The position numbers were made by a program, and so were the translations under genes. Below, piece after piece: positions 24,267-32,892 of a stretch of 64,000 nucleotides of DNA (positions are counted from its first letter, which is position 1; every line of letters starts with the position of its first letter). The DNA is from JAFEDN01 sp965651935. Its GTDB lineage: Bacteria; Pseudomonadota; Gammaproteobacteria; Coxiellales; Coxiellaceae. Location: positions 1 to 64,000 of the forward strand of contig CBFGTC010000005.1 of the NCBI GenBank assembly GCA_965651935.1, written 5' to 3'. The notes beneath the pieces were generated by a model. That model saw only the letters and a list, made by a program, of their open reading frames with translations. It did no database searches and was not told the origin of the DNA.

Positions 24267-25487
24267 ATGCGTAACCACAATCTGCATAAAAATATAATTT
24301 ATTATTCAGGTCTATTAATTAGCGCTTGGTTGCTCGGATTAGCGGGAGAATCCATTTACGCACCAGCAATGCCGGAGATCGCCAGCGGATTACAAATCTC
24401 TGAAACCTTGGTCAAGTTGACCATCACTTATTTTATATTTGGCAAAACTGTCAGTATGTTTTTGTGCAGTCCCATTGCCGAGGCGTTCGGACGCCGGCAG
24501 TTTATTTTATTTGGATTGGCCATGTTTGTGTTGGGGGGGGGGCTTTGTACCATCAGTAAAGAAATCCATTTACTCTTAACGGGGAGAATTATCCAGGGGT
24601 TAGGATGTAGCATCATTATTTTAATGGGCAGAGCCATCGTCAATGATTGTTTTGAAGGCGGATACGCCGCAAAAGTGTTTAGTTATATCTTCACCGGCAA
24701 CGCCATCGGCATTTTTTTATTGCCCATTTTAGGGGGCTATATGGCGACTTATTTAGGATGGCGTTGGATATTTTTAATATTGTCCATTTATGGCGCTATC
24801 ATATTTATGATTATGTGGAGATTTTTGCCGCAAACCAATCCCAAAGTGAGCTTCACCTCTCATCTAAAACTGCGAACTATTTTAAATAATTACAAAATTT
24901 TATTCAAAAGCACGGCGTTGTGGGGCTATTTATTTTGCGTAGCTTTTATGATGGCCGGAGAAAAAGCGTTTACTACCAGCGCGGCTTTTTTATTTATACA
25001 AAAAGAAGGATTTACCAGCATAGAGTATGGTTATTTGACCGGGGCAATTTGGGCTGCGCATTTATCCGGAACTTTATTTTCAGGATGGTTAGCATTGCGC
25101 TTAGGGATAGAAAATGTGTTAAATTGGGGGGTGGGTTTAATCACCTTTGCTAGTTTGATATTGCTGGGGATGGCGTTCACGGGATTTGCTTCAATTGGAA
25201 TATTTATTGTCGCCATGTTGATATACATGTTTAGCACGGGTTTTATCATCGTGTCTTCCGCAGTAGGCATAGTGCGGCCATTCCCTAATTTAATTGGTTT
25301 TGCCACTGCTTTTGCCATGGCATTTGAATTCGCTATTTCCTTCATGACCAGTTTCGTGATCAGTTTCCATTCCTCTTCCATGGTGACTATTGCTAAAATG
25401 GTAGGAGTGATGGGTATTCTTACTTTATTGGCGTGGTTATTATTTTTTTATTATCATTTTCAAAAGACTGAAGGAATGGGATTGTGA
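24267..25487 (+). CDS. MFS transporter, Bcr/CflA-like drug efflux family
   Basis: An inner-membrane protein of 406 aa with about 12 hydrophobic segments. The first helix (SGLLISAWLLGLAGESIYAP) and the following AMPEIASGL match the DHA1 Bcr/CflA group. The loop 2-3 signature is SPIAEAFGRRQFILFGLAMF, close to the MFS G-x-x-D-R-x-G-R-R pattern. Family members export drugs or metabolites by proton antiport; the substrate here is unknown. Its stop overlaps the GTG start of the response regulator by four bases (GTGA), so the two are co-translated. It lies downstream of an amino acid decarboxylase, which makes amine export one possible role, but nothing proves it. Confidence 0.9.
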   Translation: MRNHNLHKNIIYYSGLLISAWLLGLAGESIYAPAMPEIASGLQISETLVKLTITYFIFGKTVSMFLCSPIAEAFGRRQFILFGLAMFVLGGGLCTISKEIHLLLTGRIIQGLGCSIIILMGRAIVNDCFEGGYAAKVFSYIFTGNAIGIFLLPILGGYMATYLGWRWIFLILSIYGAIIFMIMWRFLPQTNPKVSFTSHLKLRTILNNYKILFKSTALWGYLFCVAFMMAGEKAFTTSAAFLFIQKEGFTSIEYGYLTGAIWAAHLSGTLFSGWLALRLGIENVLNWGVGLITFASLILLGMAFTGFASIGIFIVAMLIYMFSTGFIIVSSAVGIVRPFPNLIGFATAFAMAFEFAISFMTSFVISFHSSSMVTIAKMVGVMGILTLLAWLLFFYYHFQKTEGMGL

Positions 25488-26146
25488 TCAAAGTGGTACT
25501 GATTGAAGATCATTTATTAGTGCGTACCGGTATACGTAAACTAATAGAAGAAAGTAATAATATTAAAATTATTGGTGAGGCGAGTACTGGAATCGAAGGC
25601 ATACAATTAGTCCGTAATCTTGTGCCCGATGTCGTCCTATTGGATATAAAACTTCCCGATATTTCTGGATTAGAAGTTACCCATAAATTATTAAACTATC
25701 TGCCTTCGATTAAAATTTTAGTTGTTTCCGGTATGAAAAATAATTTATTCCCGTTTCGATTATTAGAAGCGGGGGCCAAAGGTTATTTCACCAAAAACGG
25801 CAGTCAGGAAGAATTATTGCGGGCGATTCAAATGGTTTATGCAGACCAGCGCTATATTAGCCCTGAAATTGCTCAAATATTGGCTTTGGCCAAAGTGCGA
25901 CCTAGTGATGAGAAAGGTGATTTTACCGAGCTGTCTGATCGGGAAACTGAGGTCATGTATATGGTTATTCGTGGATTTGAAGTCAAGGATATTGCCAAAA
26001 AATTACATTTAAGCATTAAAACAGTACACAGTTACCGCAGCCGCATATTTGAGAAATTGAATATCAAAAATGATACGGAGCTCACTTTATTGGCTATCAA
26101 ACGTGGGCTTGTTACTATCGAAGAAGCCGGTAACCTCAATCAATAA
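25484..26146 (+). CDS. LuxR/NarL-type response regulator, GacA/UvrY/LetA-like
   Basis: 220 aa. The receiver domain (1-120) has the acidic pair in LIEDHLLVR, phospho-acceptor Asp54 in VLLDIKLPD, the Ser in VVSG and the Lys in AKGYFTK. The helix-turn-helix at about 145-210 starts LSDRETEVMYMVIRG and ends IKTVHSYRSRIFEKL. Overall it is closest to GacA/UvrY/LetA, which in Legionella and Coxiella relatives control the switch to transmission through small RNAs. The GTG start overlaps the MFS stop. In E. coli and Pseudomonas the gene normally neighbours uvrC; here it does not, so it may be a paralogue. The convergent MFS gene overlaps its last seven bases. Confidence 0.9.
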   Translation: MIKVVLIEDHLLVRTGIRKLIEESNNIKIIGEASTGIEGIQLVRNLVPDVVLLDIKLPDISGLEVTHKLLNYLPSIKILVVSGMKNNLFPFRLLEAGAKGYFTKNGSQEELLRAIQMVYADQRYISPEIAQILALAKVRPSDEKGDFTELSDRETEVMYMVIRGFEVKDIAKKLHLSIKTVHSYRSRIFEKLNIKNDTELTLLAIKRGLVTIEEAGNLNQ

Positions 26147-27507
26147 GAGTGACTCTTGCGTTGATAAAAGCACCAAAAAGCGGCAATGGAATACAGGCTT
26201 TGTACAATAAATACAATTCTGAATGCAATTAAAGGGACGTGATGTTGTAAATCACTGGGGCCTATGATGGCGATCATGGTCAAAGAGGCCAGAGCAATAC
26301 CAAAGCTGCCGCTGATTTGAATAATACCACTATTGAATGCAACCCCTTGTGTGGCATAAGCGGCTGACAAATCACTATAAGTATTGGCGTTCATTAAACC
26401 GCCTTGGATAGGTAGTAAGGCTCCGATGATTATTTGTTGTAGCAGTAATAAACTAATCCAAAGCTGATTGAAAGTTTGTAAACTATAACTGCAAAAAATC
26501 AATACCAACATGGCGGTATTCCATAATAACAATCGACGATGGTCAAATCGCGTGAATATTTTAGATAGAAATAAAAAAACGGTGAAAGTGCTTACAAAAA
26601 CCGGTAAGGTGAACAAGCCTGACTGCATGGGTGTGTATGAATATCCCGTTTGTAGTAATAATGGGACTAAAAATGGTTGAGTCGTTAAAGTCAGTCTGGC
26701 TAAAAAACTACCAAGTGCGTCATATTTGAAATGGCCTTGTTTGAATAAATTCAGATTGATCAGGGGATGAGTGCGGGTTTTCGAATAGGGGATATAAATG
26801 ACTAAGCCTATAATGGTGATGGATAATAAGGCTATTTTCATGGTGGTGCTGACTCTAAAATCCAAAAGTATATCAAGTAAAAAAAGTAGGCTGCCCAAGG
26901 AAATTCCTATTAAGGCAAATCCTAAAAAATCTAAGCCGGTTTTAACTTTTTCTCGAATGACGGGTAAAAAATGTAAAACCAGCAAAAAACCGAGCACCCC
27001 AATGGGTAAATTTAAGAAAAAAATCCATCGCCAATGAAAATACGTGGTGATGGCGCCGCCAACCACTGGGCCTAGCAACAGGCCAACATAAGTCATGATA
27101 TTGATTTTGGCCATCGCCTGAACTCGACTCGTTCCTGAGAAGGTGCGGAAAATAATTTGTCTGCCTATCGGCATTAAAAAAGCGCCGCCGACGCCTTGGC
27201 AAAAGCGAAAACCGGTTAACATGAGTAAATTGACGGATAGGCCGCAGGCGACTGAGCTTATGGTGAATAAGGTGATGGCAAATAACAAAGTTGGTTTTTC
27301 CCCAAATCGATCTGCCGCCCAGCCACTTACCGGGATGAAAATGCCCAAAGCTAAAAAATAGATGGTGAGTATTTCTTTAAGCTGAATGGGATTTACGTGA
27401 AGGCTGCTGGCAATTTTGGGAATCGAAGTATTTAATACGGTAGCGTCTAGCATTTCCATTAACATGATGATGGAGATAATCCGCAACAAAATATTTTTAT
27501 TTGTCAT
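26140..27507 (-). CDS. MFS transporter, DHA2/EmrB-QacA-like
   Basis: 455 aa of hydrophobic segments, long enough for 13-14 helices as in the DHA2 group. MEMLDATVLNTSIPKIASSL is the typical first helix (the LDxTIVNVALP motif), and WAADRFGEKPTLLF is the loop signature. RFCQGVGGAFLMPIG and GPVVGGAITTYFHWRWIFF are motif C and the following region. Family members are proton-driven multidrug exporters. It ends convergently inside the response regulator gene and starts 13 bases downstream of the hybrid kinase gene, so it is probably transcribed with the kinase and the gene before it. Confidence 0.9.
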   Translation of the reverse strand: MTNKNILLRIISIIMLMEMLDATVLNTSIPKIASSLHVNPIQLKEILTIYFLALGIFIPVSGWAADRFGEKPTLLFAITLFTISSVACGLSVNLLMLTGFRFCQGVGGAFLMPIGRQIIFRTFSGTSRVQAMAKINIMTYVGLLLGPVVGGAITTYFHWRWIFFLNLPIGVLGFLLVLHFLPVIREKVKTGLDFLGFALIGISLGSLLFLLDILLDFRVSTTMKIALLSITIIGLVIYIPYSKTRTHPLINLNLFKQGHFKYDALGSFLARLTLTTQPFLVPLLLQTGYSYTPMQSGLFTLPVFVSTFTVFLFLSKIFTRFDHRRLLLWNTAMLVLIFCSYSLQTFNQLWISLLLLQQIIIGALLPIQGGLMNANTYSDLSAAYATQGVAFNSGIIQISGSFGIALASLTMIAIIGPSDLQHHVPLIAFRIVFIVQSLYSIAAFWCFYQRKSHSY

Positions 27508-27519
27508 ATATATGCTGGA

Positions 27520-29529
27520 TTAGCAGCGCAATAAGTATTTTTCTATGCATTGTTTAGCGTTTTCTAAAGAAATGGGTTTGAGGATCATTTCATTGATTCC
27601 GGATTCAAAGCAAGCTTGTTGGAAATCAATATCGCCTTGGGCGGTCAATACTATAATTGGGGTTTCAGCCTGGGGAGATGGTAAAAGACGAATTTGTTTT
27701 GCAACCGATAAACCGTCTTGATCTGGTAACCCCACATCCATAAATATAATATCGAATTTTTTTTCTTGAGCGAGTTTTAGCGCTTGCCAGCCCGAATGGG
27801 TAATTTCAACTTGACAAGATAATTTTTCTAATAAATTTGACACTATTTTTTGTATCAGTGGATTATCTTCCACTAATAGGATGAGTGGTTTTTGTTGGGA
27901 TTGAGTGCATAGTTTTAAGGTTTGCAGATGGTCTTGGGCGTAATCATCTAAATGAGTTAATGGAACGGTTTGTTGCGAGTCGCCTTTGAGTAAATTCAAA
28001 GAGATGATAAATTGAGAGCCCTTGCCGATTTCGCTGTCGACGCTTATTTTGCCATTTAATTGATGCAGAAATCGGGACACAATGGACAAACCCAATCCGG
28101 TGCCGCGAAATTTTCCTGAAGTTTGATTCGATGCGCGATAAAAATTTTCAAATATTTCTTTTTGTTCTTTTTGGGGGATGCCGATGCCGGTATCTTCTAC
28201 TCGAATTTGCAGGGGGATAATATTATTATCACTTTTATTAAGTCCTGGCAAAATTTTCACAATCACATGGCCCTTGGCGGTAAATTTAAGGGCGTTGCTG
28301 ACTAGATTTAAAATAATACGTTGTATCAATAAGGGGTCGCTGAGAAATTGATGCGGCAAAGTTTCATCATATTCCATACCGATTTGCAAGCCTTTTTGAG
28401 TGGCTATCGGGGTAAATAAAATAATAATTCTCTCGACCAGATTTTTTAAATCAAATACTTCGGTTTTTAGCTCTTGAGATTCGTCTTCTAATTTAGACAG
28501 GTTAATGACATTATTCAAGAGCACTAAAAGCTCTTCGCTTGCATCTATAATGGCCTGGGCGTCTTTTTGATATTGTTTTGGTATATTTTCTTTTATCATG
28601 GCCGCCATACCTTGGATCCCGACTAAAGGGGTGCGTATATCATGGCTGATATTGCTAATGAATTTAGTTTTAGCTCGATTGCTGGCTTCGGCTTGTAGTT
28701 GGGCTTTTTTGAGTTCGTTTTCGACAATTTTTTGTTGGGTGATATCGGTAGAAATTCCCATCATGCCGATGACATTGTTTGTTTCGTCTAGCATAGGAAA
28801 TTTGGAGGAAAGAAAAACTAATTCTCTGCCGTTTAAATTCACGCTTTCTTCATAGGTTATTGGCTGACGATTTTCCATGACCCAGACATCGTTGTCATGA
28901 ATTTTTTTGGTCATGGCTTCGGGCCAGCCTAAAAAAGCGCCGATTTCGTAAGTATCTTTTCCGATTAAATCGGCGCGACTCTTTAATCCGCAAAATTTAG
29001 CTTGTTGATCATTGCAACCGAGGACGCGGCTGGTTTTATCTATCCAATAAATGTTATTGGGTGAGGAAAGCAAAATGCTTTCTAAATAGCGGTCGTTAGC
29101 CATTTTAATTCGGCGTAATTCTTTTTCGAGTTCCTTGCGTTGGGTAATATCAATCGATATTCCTATTACTCCCAGCTTTTGGCCGCCGGGACTAAGAAAA
29201 GGGGCTTTATAAGATAAAAAGTAGTTTTCGCTTTGGTTGGAGTCAAGTTGTTCTTCAATCGTGACAGATTGTAAGTGTTGGATTATCTCGCTATGGGTTT
29301 CGAGTATTTCATTAATCTGCTCCAGGTTTTGATGAAGCATTTTGGCAATTTCTAATAAGGTTTTGCCGTAAAGCGGTTGGGGGTTTGGATACCCCAGTGA
29401 AATCGCTAGAGTTTGATTGCACTGGAGCAGCCGGTTTTCTAGGTCAAACCAATAAATGAAGAGTCCCTGATGTGAAACATTCAATAAACTGGTTAAGTAT
29501 AAGTCGGATGGTTGGAGATTTAAACTCAT
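27520..29529 (-). CDS. hybrid sensor histidine kinase with two PAS domains and a receiver domain
   Basis: About 669 aa with no membrane segment, so a cytoplasmic sensor. Two PAS domains (about 10-130 and 145-275) each end in GISIDITQRK or GISTDITQQK. The HisKA domain has the phospho-acceptor His in FISNISHDIRTP near residue 297. The ATPase domain has IILNLVSNALKFT (N box), VEDTGIGIP (G1) and FRGTGLGLSIVSR (G2). The receiver (about 550-665) carries LVEDN, FMDVGLPDQDG and LTAQG. There is no HPt domain, so phosphotransfer needs a separate partner. ATG 29529 begins one base after the stop of the upstream gene; an in-frame ATG at 29544 overlaps it. The signal it senses is unknown. Confidence 0.92.
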   Translation of the reverse strand: MSLNLQPSDLYLTSLLNVSHQGLFIYWFDLENRLLQCNQTLAISLGYPNPQPLYGKTLLEIAKMLHQNLEQINEILETHSEIIQHLQSVTIEEQLDSNQSENYFLSYKAPFLSPGGQKLGVIGISIDITQRKELEKELRRIKMANDRYLESILLSSPNNIYWIDKTSRVLGCNDQQAKFCGLKSRADLIGKDTYEIGAFLGWPEAMTKKIHDNDVWVMENRQPITYEESVNLNGRELVFLSSKFPMLDETNNVIGMMGISTDITQQKIVENELKKAQLQAEASNRAKTKFISNISHDIRTPLVGIQGMAAMIKENIPKQYQKDAQAIIDASEELLVLLNNVINLSKLEDESQELKTEVFDLKNLVERIIILFTPIATQKGLQIGMEYDETLPHQFLSDPLLIQRIILNLVSNALKFTAKGHVIVKILPGLNKSDNNIIPLQIRVEDTGIGIPQKEQKEIFENFYRASNQTSGKFRGTGLGLSIVSRFLHQLNGKISVDSEIGKGSQFIISLNLLKGDSQQTVPLTHLDDYAQDHLQTLKLCTQSQQKPLILLVEDNPLIQKIVSNLLEKLSCQVEITHSGWQALKLAQEKKFDIIFMDVGLPDQDGLSVAKQIRLLPSPQAETPIIVLTAQGDIDFQQACFESGINEMILKPISLENAKQCIEKYLLRC

Positions 29530-29530
29530 G

Positions 29531-31582
29531 TTAGCTATTATCATTATTTGAGTTTGTAAAAGACGTGCTCCTTATGACTGTGGCAGTTTTTGAAATATTT
29601 AATTCCTTGGAAGATGCGGATTTCGGTTTAGAGTTATTTGGTTTGGATTCCAATTGGTATTTTGTAGGAGGAAATGACCCAATTAATGTATACAGAGGCT
29701 TTCTTCTTTGTTTTTTTGGTTGTGGTATTGGCATTGAATTTTGGGGACTGGGTTTTTCATCTTTTCCTTTTACTTGTTGTATAAACTTATCCGCATATTG
29801 GGAGTCCAAACCCCAGATTGCTATTTTGGTTAAAGCTGTTGAGTAATCGAATAATTTTTTTTCATAAATGAAGAAAAATAATTCAAAAACAAATTCTTGA
29901 ATATCTTTTCCGTATTCGGTTTCTGAAAGAAGCCCATTAGATGAATCAGATTTTAAATCAAGTTTAATTTCTATCGTTTGCCTATCCTGAGTTTGGTCAA
30001 TTTTATTAGTCGCTTCTATAAGCTTAAGGCGAGTGGTCTGGTTGCAAGGAGATTGAATTATTTTTTCCTTGCATTGTATTATTGTGAACTGATCAGACTT
30101 AATCATTTCGCACAATAGCTCGCAACAAAAAGATGCAATTTTTTCTCTTTGTTCTTTGCGCAATGGCGACTTATATAATTTTGGAATATTAAAAAAAGTG
30201 ATTGGTGAGTTAGTTTGTGGAATATATTTAAGCGGGCTGCCATTTTCACTCTCGCTGTCGTTCTCGTTCTCGTTAAAATTTTCATTGGAACAGGAAAAAG
30301 ACTGATTGGACGTTACTGTCGAACTAGTAGATTGAGTAGTAATTGAATTTTTTACTTTATTTTTTTGCGGCTCAGGTGGCAGCGGTATGTATTCAACAGT
30401 AGTAGTAGTAACTTTTAATACCGTGTTACCTTTTGTTAATGCCTTTAGTTGTTTTTCCGTAAGTCCATTTGGATGAAATTCGTATAAGGTGGGTGAATCA
30501 ATTTTAAGATCAGTTGATTGGTCCATTTGTTTTGAGGATTTATTGTTGGATTTAGGTTGAATATCCTTTGGATTTGTAGTGCTAATAAACTCTTTGTATT
30601 GCATTTTACAATCTCTAGAGATTAGTTCATATGTAGATAAATAATTAATTAAGTCTATTGAAAACTTTTCAAAATCGAGTGCTTCGCTTTTTGATTTTTT
30701 CCGCGTTGTTTTTGATTTATAAAGCAGGTGTTGAAAATTTTTTAACTTACATAACTCAACCAAAACTGCGGTTTCATGAAGTAAGTAATTTAAAGAAGCC
30801 TCAAAAAGTATGTCTTTTAACTCGTCTAAACTTAGTGGATCAGGGGAATCACCATAATAAAAGTCACTACCGGCTTCGCGACTCCGTATTAAATCTTTAT
30901 ATAAAGTGTTTCTTGCTGTCGTGGCAAATTTTTCAAATAACTGATTTAATTCCTTCGTCTTAAAATTTTCTAATTGTTCAGGATCACTCTTCATTTCTTG
31001 ATATTTTTTATAGTCAGCTTTGAGTTGTTGGAATAATGTTTCACAGGAAGGCATGTTCATAAATTCTGAAGCGTTTAAAAGTGTTATGTCCCGGCCTTCT
31101 GTCTTCAACTTGGCTAGTAAGTCCCCATTGTCTTTTTTCCATTTGGCGCCATCCGATTTGGCTTTTTCCCAATATATGTCATGTTTGTCATCTTTTTCGT
31201 TTTTTTTAATGTTTTGATCATTTTTATAATCTTTCTCTTTTTTAGGTTTCGGATAAAGCTCACCAATGACCTTGTATCGATACCAGTTTTGCCCGTCTCC
31301 GTAACAAATAACCAAGGGAGTTTTTTTTGGGAATTTTGCTACGATAGTTTCTAGCTCCTGTAATGTGATGGTCGGATTAAATTGTAAAGAGGGCTTATTA
31401 TTATAAGCGTAATAACTTAAACCTTGACTGATAACCATTAACTGCGGATGCTGAAAATCATCTTCGGTTAGGTCTATTTGTACATACCACTTTAGATTAT
31501 ATTTTTCTTTCAATTTTGAGTGGCCGTGAATTGGTGAGTTAGAATTTTGATCACTCAGCTTAGTGCATTGTTCCTTTGACAT
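29531..31582 (-). CDS. hypothetical protein, 683 aa, putative effector
   Basis: Not recognised. It is polar and Lys/Ser-rich, without signal peptide or membrane segment. Residues about 25-105 hold a beta-rich module with PLVICYGDGQNWYRY, similar to segments in the giant protein (PILIRRGNKFSVC) and in the 2098-aa protein (LVHKDDGFFIYGQVKYGKW). The middle is helical, and about 340-450 is a disordered Ser/Thr/Asn-rich linker. The C-terminal 80 residues are basic and Ser/Asn-rich, ending SFTNSNNDNS. The shared module and the disordered tail suggest the same class of secreted proteins. It directly precedes, and may be co-transcribed with, the hybrid kinase gene. Confidence 0.78.
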   Translation of the reverse strand: MSKEQCTKLSDQNSNSPIHGHSKLKEKYNLKWYVQIDLTEDDFQHPQLMVISQGLSYYAYNNKPSLQFNPTITLQELETIVAKFPKKTPLVICYGDGQNWYRYKVIGELYPKPKKEKDYKNDQNIKKNEKDDKHDIYWEKAKSDGAKWKKDNGDLLAKLKTEGRDITLLNASEFMNMPSCETLFQQLKADYKKYQEMKSDPEQLENFKTKELNQLFEKFATTARNTLYKDLIRSREAGSDFYYGDSPDPLSLDELKDILFEASLNYLLHETAVLVELCKLKNFQHLLYKSKTTRKKSKSEALDFEKFSIDLINYLSTYELISRDCKMQYKEFISTTNPKDIQPKSNNKSSKQMDQSTDLKIDSPTLYEFHPNGLTEKQLKALTKGNTVLKVTTTTVEYIPLPPEPQKNKVKNSITTQSTSSTVTSNQSFSCSNENFNENENDSESENGSPLKYIPQTNSPITFFNIPKLYKSPLRKEQREKIASFCCELLCEMIKSDQFTIIQCKEKIIQSPCNQTTRLKLIEATNKIDQTQDRQTIEIKLDLKSDSSNGLLSETEYGKDIQEFVFELFFFIYEKKLFDYSTALTKIAIWGLDSQYADKFIQQVKGKDEKPSPQNSMPIPQPKKQRRKPLYTLIGSFPPTKYQLESKPNNSKPKSASSKELNISKTATVIRSTSFTNSNNDNS

Positions 31583-31869
31583 AAAATTTCTCTTAATTGA
31601 TGGTTAATTTAAAACCGACTATTAGCCTCCTTGCAAAATAAATCTGATTTTAGATTATGGTTGAATGAAATTAGAAAATCCCTAAAATTCCAAACGCGAT
31701 AGGAATATATTAAGACTATCAGGTGTACAAATCAATAATTATTGTAGGAAAAAATTCAATTCAAATTGCCGGGCTTCCTGTATTTAATTTGTCTTGCTAA
31801 AAATGAATGGACGTGTCACAATAGATCCAGTTTTTTATCATTGTTTATCATTTAAATAAGGTGTCATTT
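31583..31869. other. intergenic region, no clear gene
   Basis: Noncoding sequence between divergent genes. It must hold the promoter of the 683-aa gene on the minus strand and of the small basic ORF on the plus strand, but I cannot name the boxes with confidence. Confidence 0.4.
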
Positions 31870-31929
31870 ATGCCAAGAGGTCGTGGCCCCCATGGGCCGA
31901 AAAAATTTAGAAAAGGCAAAAAAAGGTAA
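31870..31929 (+). CDS. tiny basic protein, 19 aa
   Basis: A short ORF encoding MPRGRGPHGPKKFRKGKKR. Ten of 19 residues are Lys or Arg, with Gly/Pro turns and no acidic residue, so it would bind nucleic acid or ribosomes if made. The ATG is preceded by AAGGTG at 31858-31863, a fair ribosome site at about 7 bases. The sequence just after the stop is T-rich. I do not recognise it. Its composition is unlike random AT-rich intergenic DNA, and the block of clean Gly/Arg/Pro codons is the main argument that it is real. Confidence 0.5.
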   Translation: MPRGRGPHGPKKFRKGKKR

Positions 31930-32123
31930 TAATACCGTTTTTTCTTTATTTTTTAGTAAATATATTGATTCTATAGGATTCATTGATTTTTAGCACTCAG
32001 TCTTTTTTTCTGTTGGATTCCAAGTTTAAGAATTTTCCTACGTAATATACTGCACTTGTAGTGCATATTTTTTTTTATGGACTGATAAAATATACGATAG
32101 TGAAAATCTTAAAAGGAAAAGTT

Positions 32124-32294
32124 ATGACGCTCCAAGCTGCAAAAATTATAAAAAAAGACAATGGAATTAGCCGTTTCGCCAGCTTACCCTTGCCGGTGCA
32201 ATCTCAAATTAGGCATTACCTGGAATTAGGTGATTTTCGCGCCGCAAAAGCCTTGTTCGACGCAGGCATTCAGCAAAAAAACGAAAGACACTAA
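32124..32294 (+). CDS. small protein, 56 aa, unknown
   Basis: The ATG at 32124 follows AAAAGGAAAAG, a good ribosome site; the frame is open further upstream to 32061, but that start has none. The product is soluble, with MTLQAAKIIKK at the start and a helical middle (PVQSQIRHYLELGDFRAAKALFDAG) that resembles one helical hairpin of a repeat protein. No family is recognised. It is followed by a membrane protein gene after about 115 bases. Confidence 0.55.
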   Translation: MTLQAAKIIKKDNGISRFASLPLPVQSQIRHYLELGDFRAAKALFDAGIQQKNERH

Positions 32295-32409
32295 CCGCGT
32301 TATACCGTTTTAATTTCCTGGACATGCTCTTTTGGTTTAGATATTATGTCAAAGAGTAGAATGGATTTCTATAAGTCCCTTAATAATTTTATAACAGGAG
32401 GTTTTTTCG

Positions 32410-32781
32410 ATGCTTATAGCGCATATTAGTTTTTCCCTTGGTCTTATCGCTCTGGTAGCAGGTGTTTCTTTATATCTTTGGTCTGTTCGGGCTGAAGCGG
32501 GGCCTGGAATTGCATTAGCCAAAATTTTTGGCGTCATTGTGATCATTTTAGCGATTCTCGAACTTATATGCAGTGTGTATTCTGGAGTTCGATGGAAACA
32601 TTATAAGCAAGAATGGCATGAGAAAAAAATTGAGGCTCCAGCAAGCACTGGCGACTCCTCCGCCGACACAACTCCCGAAGAGAGTTCCTCGACAAGCATT
32701 CAATTAAGTAGCCCTGACCTTCCCGCCGCTCCTTCGCAAGATTCTACACAGTCAAGCACTCAACCCAAAAGTTCTTCTTAA
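32410..32781 (+). CDS. small membrane protein with two transmembrane helices, 123 aa
   Basis: Two hydrophobic helices, at about residues 4-25 (ISFSLGLIALVAGVSLYLW) and 36-58 (AKIFGVIVIILAILELICSV), are joined by a short loop. A charged stretch (RWKHYKQEWHEKKIE) and a disordered Ser/Thr/Pro-rich tail of about 45 residues follow. The ribosome site is strong (AGGAGG at 32396-32401, spacing 8). No family is recognised. It is an inner-membrane protein by the look of it, with the tail probably facing the cytoplasm. Confidence 0.65.
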   Translation: MLIAHISFSLGLIALVAGVSLYLWSVRAEAGPGIALAKIFGVIVIILAILELICSVYSGVRWKHYKQEWHEKKIEAPASTGDSSADTTPEESSSTSIQLSSPDLPAAPSQDSTQSSTQPKSSS

Positions 32782-32892
32782 TGATTAATATTATACAGTG
32801 ACTTTCGGGATTTAATTAGATCCAATGGGAGATGTCTCTCTCCTCTGATTGCGATGCGAGTATCGACACTGTTGTCATAAAATTGGAATCTT

